64,000 nucleotides of DNA from Candidula unifasciata (taxonomy: Eukaryota > Mollusca > Gastropoda > Stylommatophora > Geomitridae). Below are positions 41,141 to 54,072 of this stretch, one piece after another. A model generated the notes under the pieces. That model did not search any database. It worked only from the letters and a program-made list of their open reading frames with translations, and had not been told where the DNA came from. The stretch spans positions 1 to 64,000 of the forward strand of contig CAJHNH020002689.1 of NCBI GenBank assembly GCA_905116865.2. Direction: 5' to 3'. Made by a program: the position numbers and the translations under genes. Numbering within the stretch: the stretch's first letter is position 1; every line of letters begins with the position of its first letter.

Positions 41141-44095
41141 TCAGATCGCTTTCCCGGTTCTGGATATGAACTGCTTCATAAGTCGCTGGACCTTGTCGTC
41201 ACAGCTTTCACGGAGGCAGTTCTCAATTGTCATTGGTTGGTTTGTGGCCCTGAAGTGCAGCACGAGCTCTTGTCTCTCTATTTCGTGGTGTTTACAGGTT
41301 AGTAAGAAGTGCTCCATGGAGTTAGGGGCCCTGCTTTCCTCGCACACAGAAGTGCGGAATCGGTCTGGCCAGCACCCTAGTCGCATCTTCCAGTTTTCGA
41401 ATGGCCGGGATTTTGGTCGGTTTAGTCACTTGATTCTTGGGACTGGGTTTGTTGAGTAGTTTGTAGGCAGCTCTGCCTTTGTCGCTGGTCGACCACTGCT
41501 GGGACCATTCTCTGCATATTTTGCTTTTGATTATTGCTTTCAGATCAGTTTTTGCCCAGTCCCGCGAATACTGTGTTGTTGCTAAAAGTGCCCCCTTTTT
41601 CCGCTCTGTCTGCTGCTTCATTGCCTTCAATGCCTGTGTGTGCTGGGATCCAACCAATGGTAGTTTGGCATCCCAGGCTTCTGAGTCTGGTGGAAGTTGT
41701 CAGAATTTCTTCTTTGATGTCTTGTCGGCTCACTTTCGAAAAGTCTCTCAGGGCTTGTACTGCTGATAGTGAGTCAGAAAGGACGAGGAGTTTTATGGGC
41801 GGCCGTTCGCAGGCTAGCTCCAGCGCTGTAAGAATCCCTACCAGCTCAGCTGAGCAGATTGCCATATCGTTAGTGAGTCTATATTCGTGTGTTGACTTCC
41901 AGGCCAGTATGTATACTCCTGCCCCGACTTCTCCCGTGCTGGTTTTCGAGCCGTCTGTGTGTAGGATCATTGTGTCTATTTCTGCATCACGGATGTACTG
42001 GTCGACTCTCGATCTTGCATCGAGTATGTCCTGGTTTCTGTCTATCACGTGGGCAAGACTTTCGTCGGAGTATGGTGTTTTAAGCTCCTGGGTGGGGATG
42101 GTCGGGTGGTATTTCTTACCGCTGGTCGTGGTGGTGGTGTCAATTTCGGATGCCGTTTTCCAGGCGGCCGTTCTCTGGAATGATTGTATTGGAATGCTGA
42201 CCTTTGACCAGGGGTATTCGTTGACAGCAAGCGCCTGGATGGCAGGGTGGTGTGGATCAAGTGCCGCTTGGGACCAGTAGCCGCGTCTAAGCTGTTTTCT
42301 GCGTAGTTTCAGAGGTATGACGCCCAAGGCTACTTCCATGGCTTCTTGACTATTTCCTTTCCGTGCTCCCAGGATGATTGTCATTGCCTAGTTCTGAATT
42401 GTGTTTAAAGTCTCTTTTTTGGCATCAGAAGCAGCATCATATACGATCGAACCGTATTCAATTTTGCTTCGAATGAATGCCTTGTAAAAATGCAATAGTG
42501 TCTTTGTGTGTGCACCCCAGCTGGAACCTTTGATTATTCTTAGCAGGTTGTTATTACTCTTACATCGTGCCACAGTTTGCTCGATGTGTCGACTCCAGCT
42601 CATTTGGGAGTCGAGAAACATTCCTAGAAATGTCGTTTGCGTCTTTCTCTGAATTCTTTGACCGTCTATTTCAATGCGGGTGTCAAAGTCTTCGTACGTC
42701 CATACCCTTTTCCAGTTAAAAATCATCTGGGTGGTCTTGATTGGGTTGATACGAAATCCCCACTTTTCCATCCACCTTGTTACGTTGTTGGTTGCTCTTT
42801 GTAGCTGGTTTCTGGCTAGCTCTAGGTTGGAATCTGAGCACCAGATAGCGCAGTCGTCTGCGTACTGTGATAACCTGACGTTTTTTTCCCCTATGGCCTT
42901 CGCCAGATCATTTACGAGGATGGAGAAGATCACAGGGGAAAAAACCGATCCTTGGGGAGTGCCGTTTTCTTGCGAGTGGGTTGCCGATTTTTCGTTTCGC
43001 ACTATCACTGAGTAGGTTCGGTCTTGGAGGAAACTCTTGATGTAGTTGAGCGTTTTCCCCACAATTCCTACTACACTCAGTTTCTTGATGGCGGCTTCCC
43101 TGCAGCATGTGTCGAAGGCACTGGTAAGGTCAAGGAAAATGGCCATTGTTCTTTCGCCTTTTAAGAATCCCCTCTTGACGTGATCTTCAAGTTTGATCAC
43201 TTTGTCAATCCAGGATCTGTTAGCCCTGAATCCAGATTGGGTGCAACTGTACTTGGAGTTTTTTGCCAGATGGAAATTGATTCTTCTAGAAACACAGTCT
43301 CCATCAGTTTTCCTAAGTGGGAGGTCAGCAAGATAGGTCTATATGAGTCCAGTCTCTGCGTGTCTCTTTGAGGCTTAGGTACTGGGATGACTGTGGCGTG
43401 TTTCCATTGTTGTGGGATTGTCCCCTCTTTCCAGACATCGTTGAACAGCGCCGTTATCACTTCGATTGTTTTTCTAAGGAGCATTTTGATTAGTTTGTAG
43501 TTCAGAATGTCTGCCTCTGCTGCTGTGTCTTTTTTCGCCCGAAGCGCTGAGGTGACCACCTCGATTGTGATGTCTGTGTCAAGGTAGTAATCTGAGATGT
43601 CTGGTTCTGGTATAAGTTCTCCGGTTGCAAGGAGTGATCTTGTCTCTCCCATTCTGTTTGGCCAAGCTTCTCTGTTGAGCTGGTCTCACAAAAGAATTGT
43701 CCAAACATATCGGCCTTTTCTTTGTCTGTGATCGCTAGGCTCGGTGTCTTGATTGTGGGGATTCGAGGCGACTTTTTGTTCACTTTAATGGCCTTGATTT
43801 GGGCCCACACTCTGCTCACAGGGGTGTTCGGTTTCAGACTCTGACAGAATGTTTTCCAGTGGGCCTCTTTTGATCTCTTAATGGTTCCGTTGGCCGCGTT
43901 TCTCTGGGTTCTGTATTCTTTAAGATTCACATCGGTCTTGTTGTGTCTGTATCTCCGCAGAGTCCTTTTTCTTTCATCTGTGGCCGCCGTGCACTTCTCG
44001 TTCCACCAAGCTACAGGCGTTTTCTTCACTGTTGTGTGAGTTCTGACAGCTCTGTTTGCTCGGTTGCACAGGTGAAGTGGCATGTTTTTGTTTGG
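41141..44095 (-). mobile_element. LINE-F: I-like LINE with RT and RNase H, 5'-truncated
   Basis: Coding blocks on the minus strand are well conserved. Pre-RT: VAWWNEKCTAATDERKRTLR and SRVWAQIKAIKV. RT: SYRPILLTS, AIFLDLTSAFDTC, NGTPQGSVFSPVIF and the catalytic QYADDCAIWC (about 42835), then FLGMFLDSQMSW and KIEYGSIVYDAA. RNase H has all acidic sites: LHTDGSKTSTGEVGAG (D), CSAELVGILTALEL (E), LLVLSDSLSAVQAL (D) and WIPAHTGIEGNEAADRA (H, D). A C-terminal zinc-knuckle-like CEESRAPNSMEHFLLTCKHH follows. Lesions: one TAG (42388) between RT and RNase H and about four frameshifts (near 43600, 43250, 41600 and 41370). No endonuclease is seen, so it is truncated at about 44095. The region below 41141 is probably 3' UTR. 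Confidence 0.93.
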
Positions 44096-44104
44096 GATAT
44101 TTTA

Positions 44105-44480
44105 AAATACCTTTAATGCCTTAAATGTGTTGAGAATTTTCATTATAGCTTGTCACCTAGGAAATAAAAGTTGCAAAAAAGGGAAAAAAAAGGGGGGGGG
44201 GGCGGGAGGCAGAGGCGACTGCCTTGGAGGTAAACTGACCTGCTATGTATGTTCCGTTTTCAGCTAAATATAATCCTGGGATTTCTGCCAGTGAGCTCAA
44301 GATATTATGGTCACCATAGGCATAGAATTGCTTGGAATAACTCTTTTTAGATTATTATCTGTATAATGGTTCATTAAATGACTGGATGTAATTGGTACAG
44401 CTGTCTAGCAAGAACAGCCAAAGCTGCGGTTATGTACCAGGAAACCGGATGCAGGAGAAAAGAAACAAGTTAGTTATTTT
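44105..44480. other. Spacer with nothing recognised
   Basis: Contains a G run at 44192-44200; no supported feature. Confidence 0.4.
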
Positions 44481-44486
44481 CTCTTG

Positions 44487-44705
44487 AGAGCCGCTCACTT
44501 TGATCCCGACGGTTTTAGGTTTGAATCAGGATTGAGTTCTACTTTTTCACAATTCACTTTGGGGCCAGGTATTGTAATGGGAAATAAAGGCGACACAGTG
44601 ACGTTAACCACATCATTCACTGATGGCATACTGTTTGTGTTTTTCCCAATCCTCAGTCTCTCTTTCACGTCAAGGGTGTCAGTACAATTATCAGAATCAC
44701 AGTAA
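44487..44705 (+). mobile_element. SINE1 copy f (heavily decayed)
   Basis: GAGAGCCGCTCACTTTGATC.., TTTTAGGTTTGAATCAGG (B-box region), then GGGCCAGGTATTGTAATGGG, AAATAAAGGCGACACAGTGA and CGTTAACCACATCATTCACT keep the order of the SINE1 body. Confidence 0.6.
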
Positions 44706-44709
44706 GCAC

Positions 44710-45383
44710 AAGAGTTTCAAATAATATCTCTCGTCGAATCTGTATTGCCATCTTGCATCAAGTCGGGATTTTCTCTGCCATTTTCTTCTTTCCTTGGCGG
44801 TCGGATACTGGCAGTATAAAAATAGAAAATATAGTTCAGAAACATATCACAGTAGTTCTAGCAGTCATAAATTGTGCGGATGAAACCTTTTATTGGTTCA
44901 ACTGACAAGAAGGCGTTTACCAGAAGGCTCTGTGGAGAACTTCGAGCAAGGCAGGACACTTAAGACGCCTTGGTCATCCACTGCACCTAGGTCCATTTCC
45001 AGTCGTCTCGACATCGTCCTGCCATTGGATCAAGACGGACACAGGCGAGAGAGTGAGGTCGACGAATGGCGCAACTCTTCCGCACTTAAATCCAAGTCCT
45101 TGCGCAAGTCACTTTCATCCAGTTGTACTCATAATCATTGATCATTACTACTTTGGATGAAAGTGGTCTTCATCACACGAGATGGACAAACAACCACAAC
45201 AGCAGTCATAAATATCGTCTCTAGCCTTGCATACTGAAAGTTAAAACCAGTAACTCGAAGAGCCACTGTTTGGAGCAGAATCCAACAAAAACAATTCCCA
45301 CAAATCCTTTTCAACCGAATACCCAATTATTCACTGTTACAATGTAACCTTGAGTCCGCTGAGAGTGTATTTATTGTGCAATA
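44710..45383. other. Spacer with no supported gene
   Basis: An 82-codon open frame at 44893-45141 (Ser/Arg-rich) has no motif I recognise. CTTTCATCCA and its complement TGGATGAAAG (45112 and 45155) form a small inverted repeat. Confidence 0.4.
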
Positions 45384-45385
45384 TC

Positions 45386-45665
45386 ACAGCTTCTTCTTTT
45401 TCTTCTTCTTCTCATCCACCATTTTCCTCAGCGACGTGTTGGAGGTAGATGTAAGGATTGTTTGTGCGCTTTTCCCCATTGTTTTGTACAAACTGGTGTT
45501 CATTTCTGTTAGGTTGCTCCTGATGATGTCTCTCTATATCTTGCATGGCCTTTCCCTTGACATGTGATCGTTATATTTCATCAGCATGGCTCTCTATGGC
45601 AGTTGGTACCAGGACATTCTTGTCAGGTGGCCGGACTTTCTCACAGTATCACAGCACAGTGACAA
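45386..45665 (-). mobile_element. LINE 3' fragment with GAA tail
   Basis: The minus strand reads VRKSGHLTRMSWYQLP and, shifted, ERPCKIYRETSSGAT. This matches the W.GH..RM and GRP.K.W...I pattern of LINE C-termini. The 3' end is GAAGAAGAAGAAAAAGAAGAAG (TTC on +). Confidence 0.65.
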
Positions 45666-45669
45666 AAAC

Positions 45670-46702
<1,033 letters not shown>

Positions 46703-47084
46703 ATGACAGTTTTATATCTTTGTGAGTGCGTGTCAGTGTGTAAGCGTATTAAAGCTTGTGTGTATTCGGGGCCGAATAGTGAACCTAATAACTATTCGGT
46801 ATTTGGCCGAATATTTTCGGTCGGGTCGAATACGAATAGTGGTTACCTTACACAGCCTTTGCTGACAACATGGAACGATTCGTTTTTGTTGAAAACTAAT
46901 GCAGACTTCATGTATTAACAATTTACAAGTTTAGTTGCATGTTATAATAATTAGAATACTTTAATTCCTAGCTATTAGTTACCACAGACTGACTGAAGCT
47001 GAAGGATGCAAAACATAAAAAGAATTTTAAATGTTTACTATTCTGTACGAGTATTACCTAGACAGTGAAAGAATACGAACTTCG

Positions 47085-47674
47085 GCCATATACAAGTCGA
47101 TAATATGAAAATCAAACGAACGGAAACATATAATTACTTTGGTGCAAACTTCAACTGCTCCAACATGCTGAGAGAAGAAATATTATCTAGAATACAATCT
47201 GGAAATAAAATATACTATGCCCTTCAACATCTACTAAAGTCAAAGTGTCTGTCTTGCAACACCAAGATCAAAATATATAAAACGTTGATAATATCAGTCT
47301 TTTTATATGGCTCTGAAACTTGGAGCACAATTAAGAGAGATGAAGCCTTATTACGGGTTTTCGAAAACAGTCTTACGACAAATCTTTAGACCCATCAAAG
47401 ATGCAAACAGCAGGGAATGAAGAATGAGAAGTGACAAAGAAATTCATAATCTGTTAAAATCACCATTGATCACTGGCATCACGAGAGCTTGTAGACTGAA
47501 ATGGTTTTGATATACTTAAAGAATGTCAGATCACAGAGAAGTAAAAACTGTATACACGAGGGGGATGACTGGTCCTAGACCTCTAACAGACCAAGAAGAA
47601 GAATATGGAGACATAATATCCAGACGGACCTGCAAACATTTGGTGTCACCAAACGGAAAGAGAAGGCCAACCAG
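47085..47674 (+). mobile_element. LINE-B copy B (RT thumb to near C-terminus)
   Basis: NYFGANFNCSNMLREEILSR, SGNKIYYALQHLLKSK, FLYGSETWSTIKRDEALL, then after a frameshift RPIKDANSRE, CRLKWF, RMSDHREVK and a decayed GRP..R block. It aligns with the minus-strand copy at 29188-30120 at DNA level (for example TCTGGAAATAAA.TATACT). It stops within AGAGAAGGCCAACCAGAGAA, where an F4 tail begins. Confidence 0.85.
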
Positions 47675-47800
47675 AGAACGAACGAACAAACTTTATTTTC
47701 AGAGGGTTACAAATTGGGCACGCAGGCCCGTCTGACATTCGGCCCTTCTAGGCACCCATTTTTCAGAGTACCAATACCTGTTATCAATAATGCATGTTAT
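47675..47800 (-). mobile_element. F4 repeat 3' end, copy b
   Basis: GAACGAACGAACAAACTTTA then TTTTCAGAGGGTTACAAATT and GGGCACGCAGGCCCGTCTGA. On the minus strand this ends ..AATAAAGTTTGTTCGTTCGTTC, an AATAAA signal followed by a GTTC tail. It matches 5558-5632. Confidence 0.7.
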
Positions 47801-47829
47801 GGATATAATAAAGAAATATAAATTTTTGA

Positions 47830-48858
47830 ATAATGCATACACATCATGTGTACACAATCGTTCACACTCACACACATGTAAACATACTCCTACGTTCTCA
47901 TACATGCAAACTCATATACATACATGTGATACATATACACACGCATCTACATACAAATACAAATATAAAACACATACACATACATAGACATAAATGCACA
48001 AACAGAAAACACACACACTTACATTTATGGACATACATGTACACACACATTTCATACATACACACCTATACATGCATCCATGCATACACACATATACAAT
48101 CACATGTACAGACACCAACATATGCCCAAAACCACACATTTACACTTACATGAATACATACATACACATACAGGCATACATACATTCACACATACATGCA
48201 TACATACACATACATGCATACATACACATACATGCATACATACACACATTTATACATACACTCACATCTTTACACACATAGATACATACTTGAATACACA
48301 CATATACACCCACATACTTACACAGCTAACTATGCATACATAAATCCACCAACATGCATATGTACACATATATGCCCACACACATTACATACATACACAC
48401 ACATGCATGCATACACATATATACAATCACCAACACAGATATTGCATACATACACACATGCATACATACTTTCATACATTATATACACACACACCCATAA
48501 TCACACATACACTCATATACTATCACATATACTTACAACATAGATACATAAATATACACACTCATACTTACAAACCTAAATATACTTTTATAAATCCACA
48601 TACATACACACACAATCACACACACACATGCATACTTGCATATATTTATAAATACACAAACACCTACATACCTACACAGCTACATATACCTACATTCACC
48701 CACATACATACATAAATACACCCACACATACAATCACATACTTAAACAGCTATATTTACATACAAACATTCTCATACATACAGACATACATAATACATAC
48801 ACGCACCTACGTACATATACGCACACATACACACATCCACATAAAAACATACATACAT
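47830..48858. repeat. ACAT/ACAC-rich low-complexity DNA, about 1 kb
   Basis: Irregular ACATAC, ACACAT and GCATAC units. The His/Thr/Tyr-rich open frames on + are artefacts. It looks like an old, mutated tetranucleotide array. Confidence 0.93.
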
Positions 48859-48874
48859 AGGCTAAATCTAATAT

Positions 48875-49670
48875 ATATCATCATCAGGTGCCTTGCCGAC
48901 TAACGTGGGCGAACATTCTTCTCCATAATCTGCGATCTCCTGCAGCATTTATCAGTTTGTGTGCCGGCACACCTCCATGCCATGCAACAAAACTGTCAAG
49001 CATCTTCTTTTGTTGTCTTCCTCTATCCCTCCTTCCACAGATCTTTCCAGTGGTCACAACATGTTCTATTTTCCCTCTTCTCATAACATGGCCGAAAAAC
49101 GATGACTGTCTCCTTCTGATGTCTGTGATAAGTTGTCTTCGGGCTCCCGCCTCTTTCAAAACCTCTTGGTTGCTCTTTTTGGCTGTCCAAGGTATTCTAA
49201 GCATTCTTCTGTAAAACCACATCTCCGAGGTCTCCAGAAATTGTTTTGGCCTGCCTACCGATTGTCCAGGATTTACAGCCATGTGTTGAAACTGGATGTT
49301 TGTAGCAAGCAAGAATTCTTTTTCTAACTCTCAATGACAAGAATATACTGCACAAGATGTTTTTCATTTTATAAAATGCAGTTTTTGTCTGTCCTTTTCT
49401 ATTTCTTATCTCAGTTACGCATCTTCCATCTGATGTTATTCATGTGCCCAGATACTTAAATTTCTGTACTTATCCTAAAATAATACCATTGACTTTTATT
49501 ACACATTTAGGAATAATTCTTTTCTTTGATACCATCATTACTTCTGTCTTCCCATTATTCAGACTGAGGACCATTCTTCCACTTTCTAACACGGCAATGT
49601 CTATCCTTTCCTGTAGTTCTTTTTGACTTGTAGCTATCATCAGCATAACGTAAATTGTTTATATTGTGCA
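48875..49670 (-). mobile_element. LINE-D, longest copy (from YADD to 3' end)
   Basis: The minus strand begins near INNLRYADD (about 49640, catalytic site) and continues ATSQKELQERIDIA, EVMVSKKRIIPKC, FKYLGT, CKSWTIGRQ. It then holds an intact 142-codon stretch: RRMLRIPWTAKKSNQEVLKE, DIRRRQSSFFGHVMRRGKIE, GRRDRGRQ, VSRQGT and stop. The stop merges with a TGATGATGATA tail. Frameshifts and a stop lie upstream. Confidence 0.88.
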
Positions 49671-49689
49671 TATATATATATATATCAAC

Positions 49690-50465
49690 TATATACATAA
49701 TTATATTAGGGCACCGGAGAGTTACTAAGTAACTTCTAGTACACTGAGGCCCTGTATACAGTCGGGGGGTTATATCACAGTGGAAAGACATATAGGCAGT
49801 TTTGTAGGGGTGGGGGGGGGGGAGAAGGGGTTGGAAGTTGGCCACACTGGGTATCATCACTGAGGGAGTGCAAATGCGTTTAAAAGCGTGTGTATGTGTA
49901 GGTGTGTGTGTGTGTGTGTGTCTAATGTGTATGTGAGGGGAGAAAAAAGGGGGCATGGGTTGTGGGGGGGGAAGGGGTTAATAGGAAATGTTCCACACCG
50001 ATAATACCTCACTTTGCTAGGCCAGAGCATAGAGGGCTGTATAACGGTGTAGAAAATAATAAGTATTTCAGTTATAAAAACGCAGTAAAATGAAGATAAA
50101 CTTTCGCAGCATCAGGCATTATTTTTTCGAGGTGGGTGGGGAAGGGGGGGGGGGTGGCTAGAAGCGGAATGAAAACCCCCACAACAAAGTCAACTATAAT
50201 ACCAGACTTAAATTTTTGCACGCCTACGACAAACTGGTACTGTTTTGTACACTGGACTACTATTAAAATAGCTAACATAACTACGACAATCCAGATATTT
50301 ATATAAAAATAAAAAAAAAATGCAAAATCATGTTTAGAAAGTAGCAGTAACTAAGAAAAGATAGAGTGGGACGAAGTTTGGAAGTAATGAAGGCTCTAAA
50401 ATATACAGCACATCTAAATAAAAGCGGACCCAAATACGACAAGGTGCAGTTAGAAAATAGAGATA
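49690..50465. other. Spacer with G runs and a (GT)n
   Basis: No gene recognised. (GT)n at 49901-49922, G runs at 49809, 49966 and 50147. Confidence 0.45.
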
Positions 50466-50467
50466 GT

Positions 50468-50470
<3 letters not shown>

Positions 50471-50507
<37 letters not shown>

Positions 50508-50508
50508 A

Positions 50509-50591
<83 letters not shown>

Positions 50592-50592
50592 T
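50471..50592. repeat. (CA)n(GA)n compound microsatellite
   Basis: About 50 bp of CA followed by about 70 bp of GA; a G run follows at 50662. Confidence 0.97.
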
Positions 50593-50599
50593 GGCGACA

Positions 50600-51035
50600 T
50601 AGAGAAAAAGGTGAGATTATTATTCTTGGGGTTCAGAGAGCCAATAAGGGGAGAAAAAAAAGGGGGGGGGGGGAGTTGAGATAAGAAATGAAACAGAGCT
50701 AATAATTCTATAAATAACATCAGGTTTTCATAAGAACGTAAACATTGCATTTATTCACACGTGTCTGCTCTTCTTCAATGTTTACAGTCAGCCCACTGTT
50801 TCTTGTGATTCTGTTTATTCTACTTGCCAATGACTCCTTTAATTCTTTCGTGAAACAGTTACATCAAAACTTCTACGATAAAACTTTATTTCTCTCGGCC
50901 TTTTATATTGCATTCTAAAATTGCAAGATTCCAAAATCTCTCAGTGGGGCGACTAGAAAGAAGCAGTATCATCCACCAGCTCCAACGACTCTGCAGGCAA
51001 ACCAATGATTTGCCTGCAACTGAAAACCCCTGAAT
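50600..51035. other. Spacer, nothing clear
   Basis: No convincing feature. The right part may be the decayed upstream continuation of the LINE at 51040. Confidence 0.4.
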
Positions 51036-51039
51036 GCTT

Positions 51040-51890
51040 TTCCAGATCGGACCCCTTAGAAAGAGGATTATAAGTTGTCAATTCACATCCAGACAGAAGT
51101 GAAAGGTGTATTCGACAAAGAAGAACAAAACAGTATCACGTACAACAGCCACCCTTGCTCTAATTGATGATGATTACCCACAGAATCTTTGGGTTCGTGT
51201 CTAAACGGATGGGTCAGCACAAAACGCAAGCAGAAATGGAGGTGCAGGAGTGTATACTTAGCATCCAAATAATACCAAATATACAACAAAAATACCCACA
51301 GGAAAGCACTGTCACAACTATGATGCAGAAGTTAAAACCATTAAAATAGCAACAGAGAAACTGTTAAATATGCGTCAAATTTCACAACCCATGGTATTCC
51401 TAACAGATGGAATAGCAGTTAGTACTTCAGGCACTCCAATCCTGAAAATTACCTAATATACGAACATTACTCTCCAAAATAGGCAGTCGGTGTAATGTAA
51501 CTATGCACTGGATACTATCCCACTGTGGATTCTTGGAAATGGAAAAGCTGATAAACTAGCTAAGGACAATAAAAATGAAGAACGACCTGACGTACCAGTC
51601 TCTTATCAACACAAGAAGAAAAAAAATCAGCTCAGTCAGACAGCCACCAAAAATCGCACAAGGCGATTATCATTTTATGGACAGACCAGAGCAAGTTATT
51701 ATTCTACGCCTTAGAATAGGATACAGACGACTTTGTAGCCATGTGTATACATGATTTTTAACCAACGGATCGGCAATGTGAACATGTTGTTTGGCACCTG
51801 AGACATAAGATCACGTCCTCCAAGACTGTCCCAAGTACAACATATCAAGGCAAAATGTTAGTCAAGTGAAAGACGGGTGCAAGCCACATT
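51040..51890 (+). mobile_element. RNase H LINE 3' fragment (same group as 24550-24833)
   Basis: RNase H motifs on + in shifted frames: TDGSAQNASRNGGAGVY (D, about 51205), YDAEVKTIKIATEKLL (E), VFLTDGIAVST (D), and WILSHCGF then GNGKADKLAKD (H and D). The C-terminal LRIGYRRLCSHVYT then DHVLQDCPKYNISRQN matches the zinc-knuckle-like end of the nested fragment at 24550-24833. All catalytic positions are still readable although frames are broken. The RT is absent. Confidence 0.85.
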
Positions 51891-51899
51891 TACGGATCA

Positions 51900-52090
51900 T
51901 CCTTATCATCATCATCATAAACCACTTCTGCCGTTAAGCGACGTGGGGAGGAATAAGTTGCGATCCAGTGCACGTTGGCCGTCACTGGCTATTGTCATGC
52001 TGTGAAGGCGTAGGGTGTCTTTAATGGGGTCTATCCATATTTTCACGGCCGTCCTATTGCTCTTGTAGCTGATCTTCTGAAATGTAGTGC
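51900..52090 (-). mobile_element. LINE C-terminal fragment with ATC/TGA tail
   Basis: The minus strand reads RTAVKIWIDPIKDTLRLHSM then TIASDGQRALDRNLF and LNGRSGL with a stop running into TGATGATGATGATAAGG. It resembles a decayed K.W.D.I...L and A.DR pattern. Assignment is by pattern only. Confidence 0.55.
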
Positions 52091-52340
52091 TTTTTTTTTA
52101 GTAAGTTACATGTCGCTGAATGAATTAAAACCAGTTTATACTAGAGACAACATTGCAGATACAGATTATCTGTTTAAAGCGAGCGAGAGAAAAACAAGAA
52201 GATATCGCACTGGAATGTATGAAGTAACTACAATGTTATTACCAAGCAGTATATTGAATTATTTCCATAGTGACGTAAATTGCATTGCTCTCACAGCGAC
52301 ACCCAAATTGAGTGCAACCGGAGCACGATAGGCTATATAA

Positions 52341-52600
52341 AAGTAAAAGTAAGTAGAGGACCCTTTTCACGCCTTTAGGCGTATAGGGCATATAGGGCTA
52401 GACCTATATTTGTATAGACCAATTGGCACAAGATGGTTGATATGGTCAGCATCACGCCGACCGCCTTTACTTCCCGGGACTACACCCCGTACACACTCAA
52501 GCCTGGGTCGACCTGGGAGCCAAAGTCGTTTTTGAAAAAAAGTCCGGCTACACCACGGAGCGAACCCACGACCTTCTGTACCGCGGCGAGCGTCTAGCGT
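52341..52600 (-). mobile_element. SINE1 copy g
   Basis: On the minus strand: GCTAGACGCTCGCCGCGG (A-box region), GGTCGTGGGTTCGCTCC (B-box), GGCTCCCAGGTCGACCCAGG, TAGTCCCGGGAAGTAAAGGC, GTCGGCGTGATGCTGACCAT, TAGGTCTAGCCCTATATGCC, GGCGTGAAAAGGGTCCTCTA and the CTTACTTTTACTTTTA tail. Confidence 0.92.
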
Positions 52601-52614
52601 CTGACTTTACCTCC

Positions 52615-53465
52615 CATTGAATTTGCAGGTAACTATTTAAGAAAGTTGACCTTGAAAGGCATGCTTTGGTTGCATTAAAAAAAAAAGGTAAGGGCGAAGC
52701 CACTGTGGGTAAGTGACATCCAACCCCACCAGGACCACACAACGAATAATAAACACCCGATAACACGAACTTTAACCATTCGGATAAGAATCACAAGGTT
52801 CGCTTATATTAAAGCCCCCCACGACATCCGGGATAAGGTTTGAAACAAAAATATTGCGTCCCATATTTGGACGGAGTAATTGTGTGTCCTGACACGACTA
52901 CGTCAGTAGATATATCCTCTATTTACTTATTTACGAATTACTTATCCTTTAAGCGTGCATGCCTTACCATCAAATATCGTACACTGCATTACCCCCCCCC
53001 CCCCTCCCGCCCCACCGTTTGTTGTCTTCCTCTACCAAATAACACTGTAGACGATCTTGTGAATCTGTATTGATTCCTCCAGTAAGTAGCCAAATCTATG
53101 AGTACTTTGATAATCATAAAATTCTAAGTGACTGACAATTACTCTGAGCTTTATGGGCAAAAGAGTCGATAACTCATAATTGCTAGACTAGCAAAGGGAC
53201 ATAACAATTTAATCTAACTATAATTATTTTTCAATAAGTAGCCAATCACTAGTGCTCCAATGTAGAAACCCCTAATTCTGAAGATGGAAAAAAAAAATAA
53301 TAACTGGTCGTTATAAATTATTTCAGGGAATTCAACAAATTACAATGCTAGTCTCTATACAGAACTCAACTTCAAATTATTGAGTGGAGTAACAAAAAAG
53401 GGAAGAAGTGAAAACGAATTATGTGAGTGAACATTACAAGATAAAATAGTAATCATCTTTACATC
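52615..53465. other. Spacer with no supported gene
   Basis: AT-rich with a C run at 52991-53004 and an A tract near 52677-52686; nothing recognised. Confidence 0.4.
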
Positions 53466-53471
53466 CTTTTT

Positions 53472-53680
53472 AGGACGTAATTTTTTGTTATTTGAAGCCC
53501 CATTCTGGCTTTTGCCAGGGGCCGCAATATAGGCAGGCCATAAATGGGACCAATTGTCTGAACGCGGTTTCTGGGACCTCTCCACGGTGATCCTCACCCA
53601 TATGGTGGCACTTTGTGTCATCGGGTGTTTATCGCTTGTGTGATGTCCTGGTGGGGTAGAAATTCATTCATTCATTCATG
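53472..53680 (+). mobile_element. Family M copy 2, followed by (ATTC)n
   Basis: TTATTTGAAGCCCCATTCTG, TTTTGCCAGGGGCCGCAATA, CTGAACGCGGTTTCTGGGAC, CTCTCCACGGTGATCCTCAC, GGCACTTTGTGTCATCGGGT, TTATCGCTTGTGTGATGTCC, TGGTGGGGTAG, then about four ATTC units. Very close to copy 1 (19261). Confidence 0.92.
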
Positions 53681-53702
53681 GTAAAATAGTCATTAAACCC
53701 TT

Positions 53703-53904
53703 CTGGGTTCCAACTTTTCTTAATTTTAAAGTCCAGCCCTGGCTTTTGACGAGAGCCGGGTCATAGATTTAGCCTAAACGGCTGAAAGGGGTTTCTTGGA
53801 CCTCTCCACGGGTGATCCTCATCCACATGGTGGTACTTTTTGTCACCGGGTGTTTATCGATTGTTAGGCGTCCTGGTGGGGTACAACTACGTACCTACCT
53901 ACCA
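53703..53904 (+). mobile_element. Family M copy 3, followed by CTAC-type tail
   Basis: CCAGCCCTGGCTTTTGACGA, CTGAAAGGGGTTTCTTGGAC, CTCTCCACGGGTGATCCTCA, TCACCGGGTGTTTATCGATT, GCGTCCTGGTGGGGTA, then ACTACGTACCTACCTACC. It lies 23 bp after the tail of copy 2. Confidence 0.88.
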
Positions 53905-53954
53905 TAGTGAAACATTCAGTATTCAACAGAAAAACCACATGCACTCTGCACTGT

Positions 53955-54072
53955 CTGGACTTCAGGTCACTTTTCTTTACCATCACGGCCCTAAAGCGGT
54001 TAAACGGGCCTTCTATCAGAATAGTGACATTTTGCGTCAATAGGTGTTTATCGCTCAGACTGAGGTCCTAAT
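53955..54072 (+). mobile_element. Family M copy 4 (decayed, 3' part)
   Basis: GCGGTTAAACGGGCCTTCTA then AATAGTGACATTTTGCGTCA and ATAGGTGTTTATCGCTCAG then GAGGTCCTAATC keep the order of the family end. No clear microsatellite follows. Confidence 0.5.

Noticed and set aside
44893..45141. 82-codon Ser/Arg-rich ORF
   Set aside because: It has no recognised motif and no second copy in the window; length is within chance expectation.
47833..48860. Overlapping His/Thr/Tyr-rich ORFs of about 75-115 codons
   Set aside because: They are translations of ACAT/ACAC low-complexity DNA in several frames.
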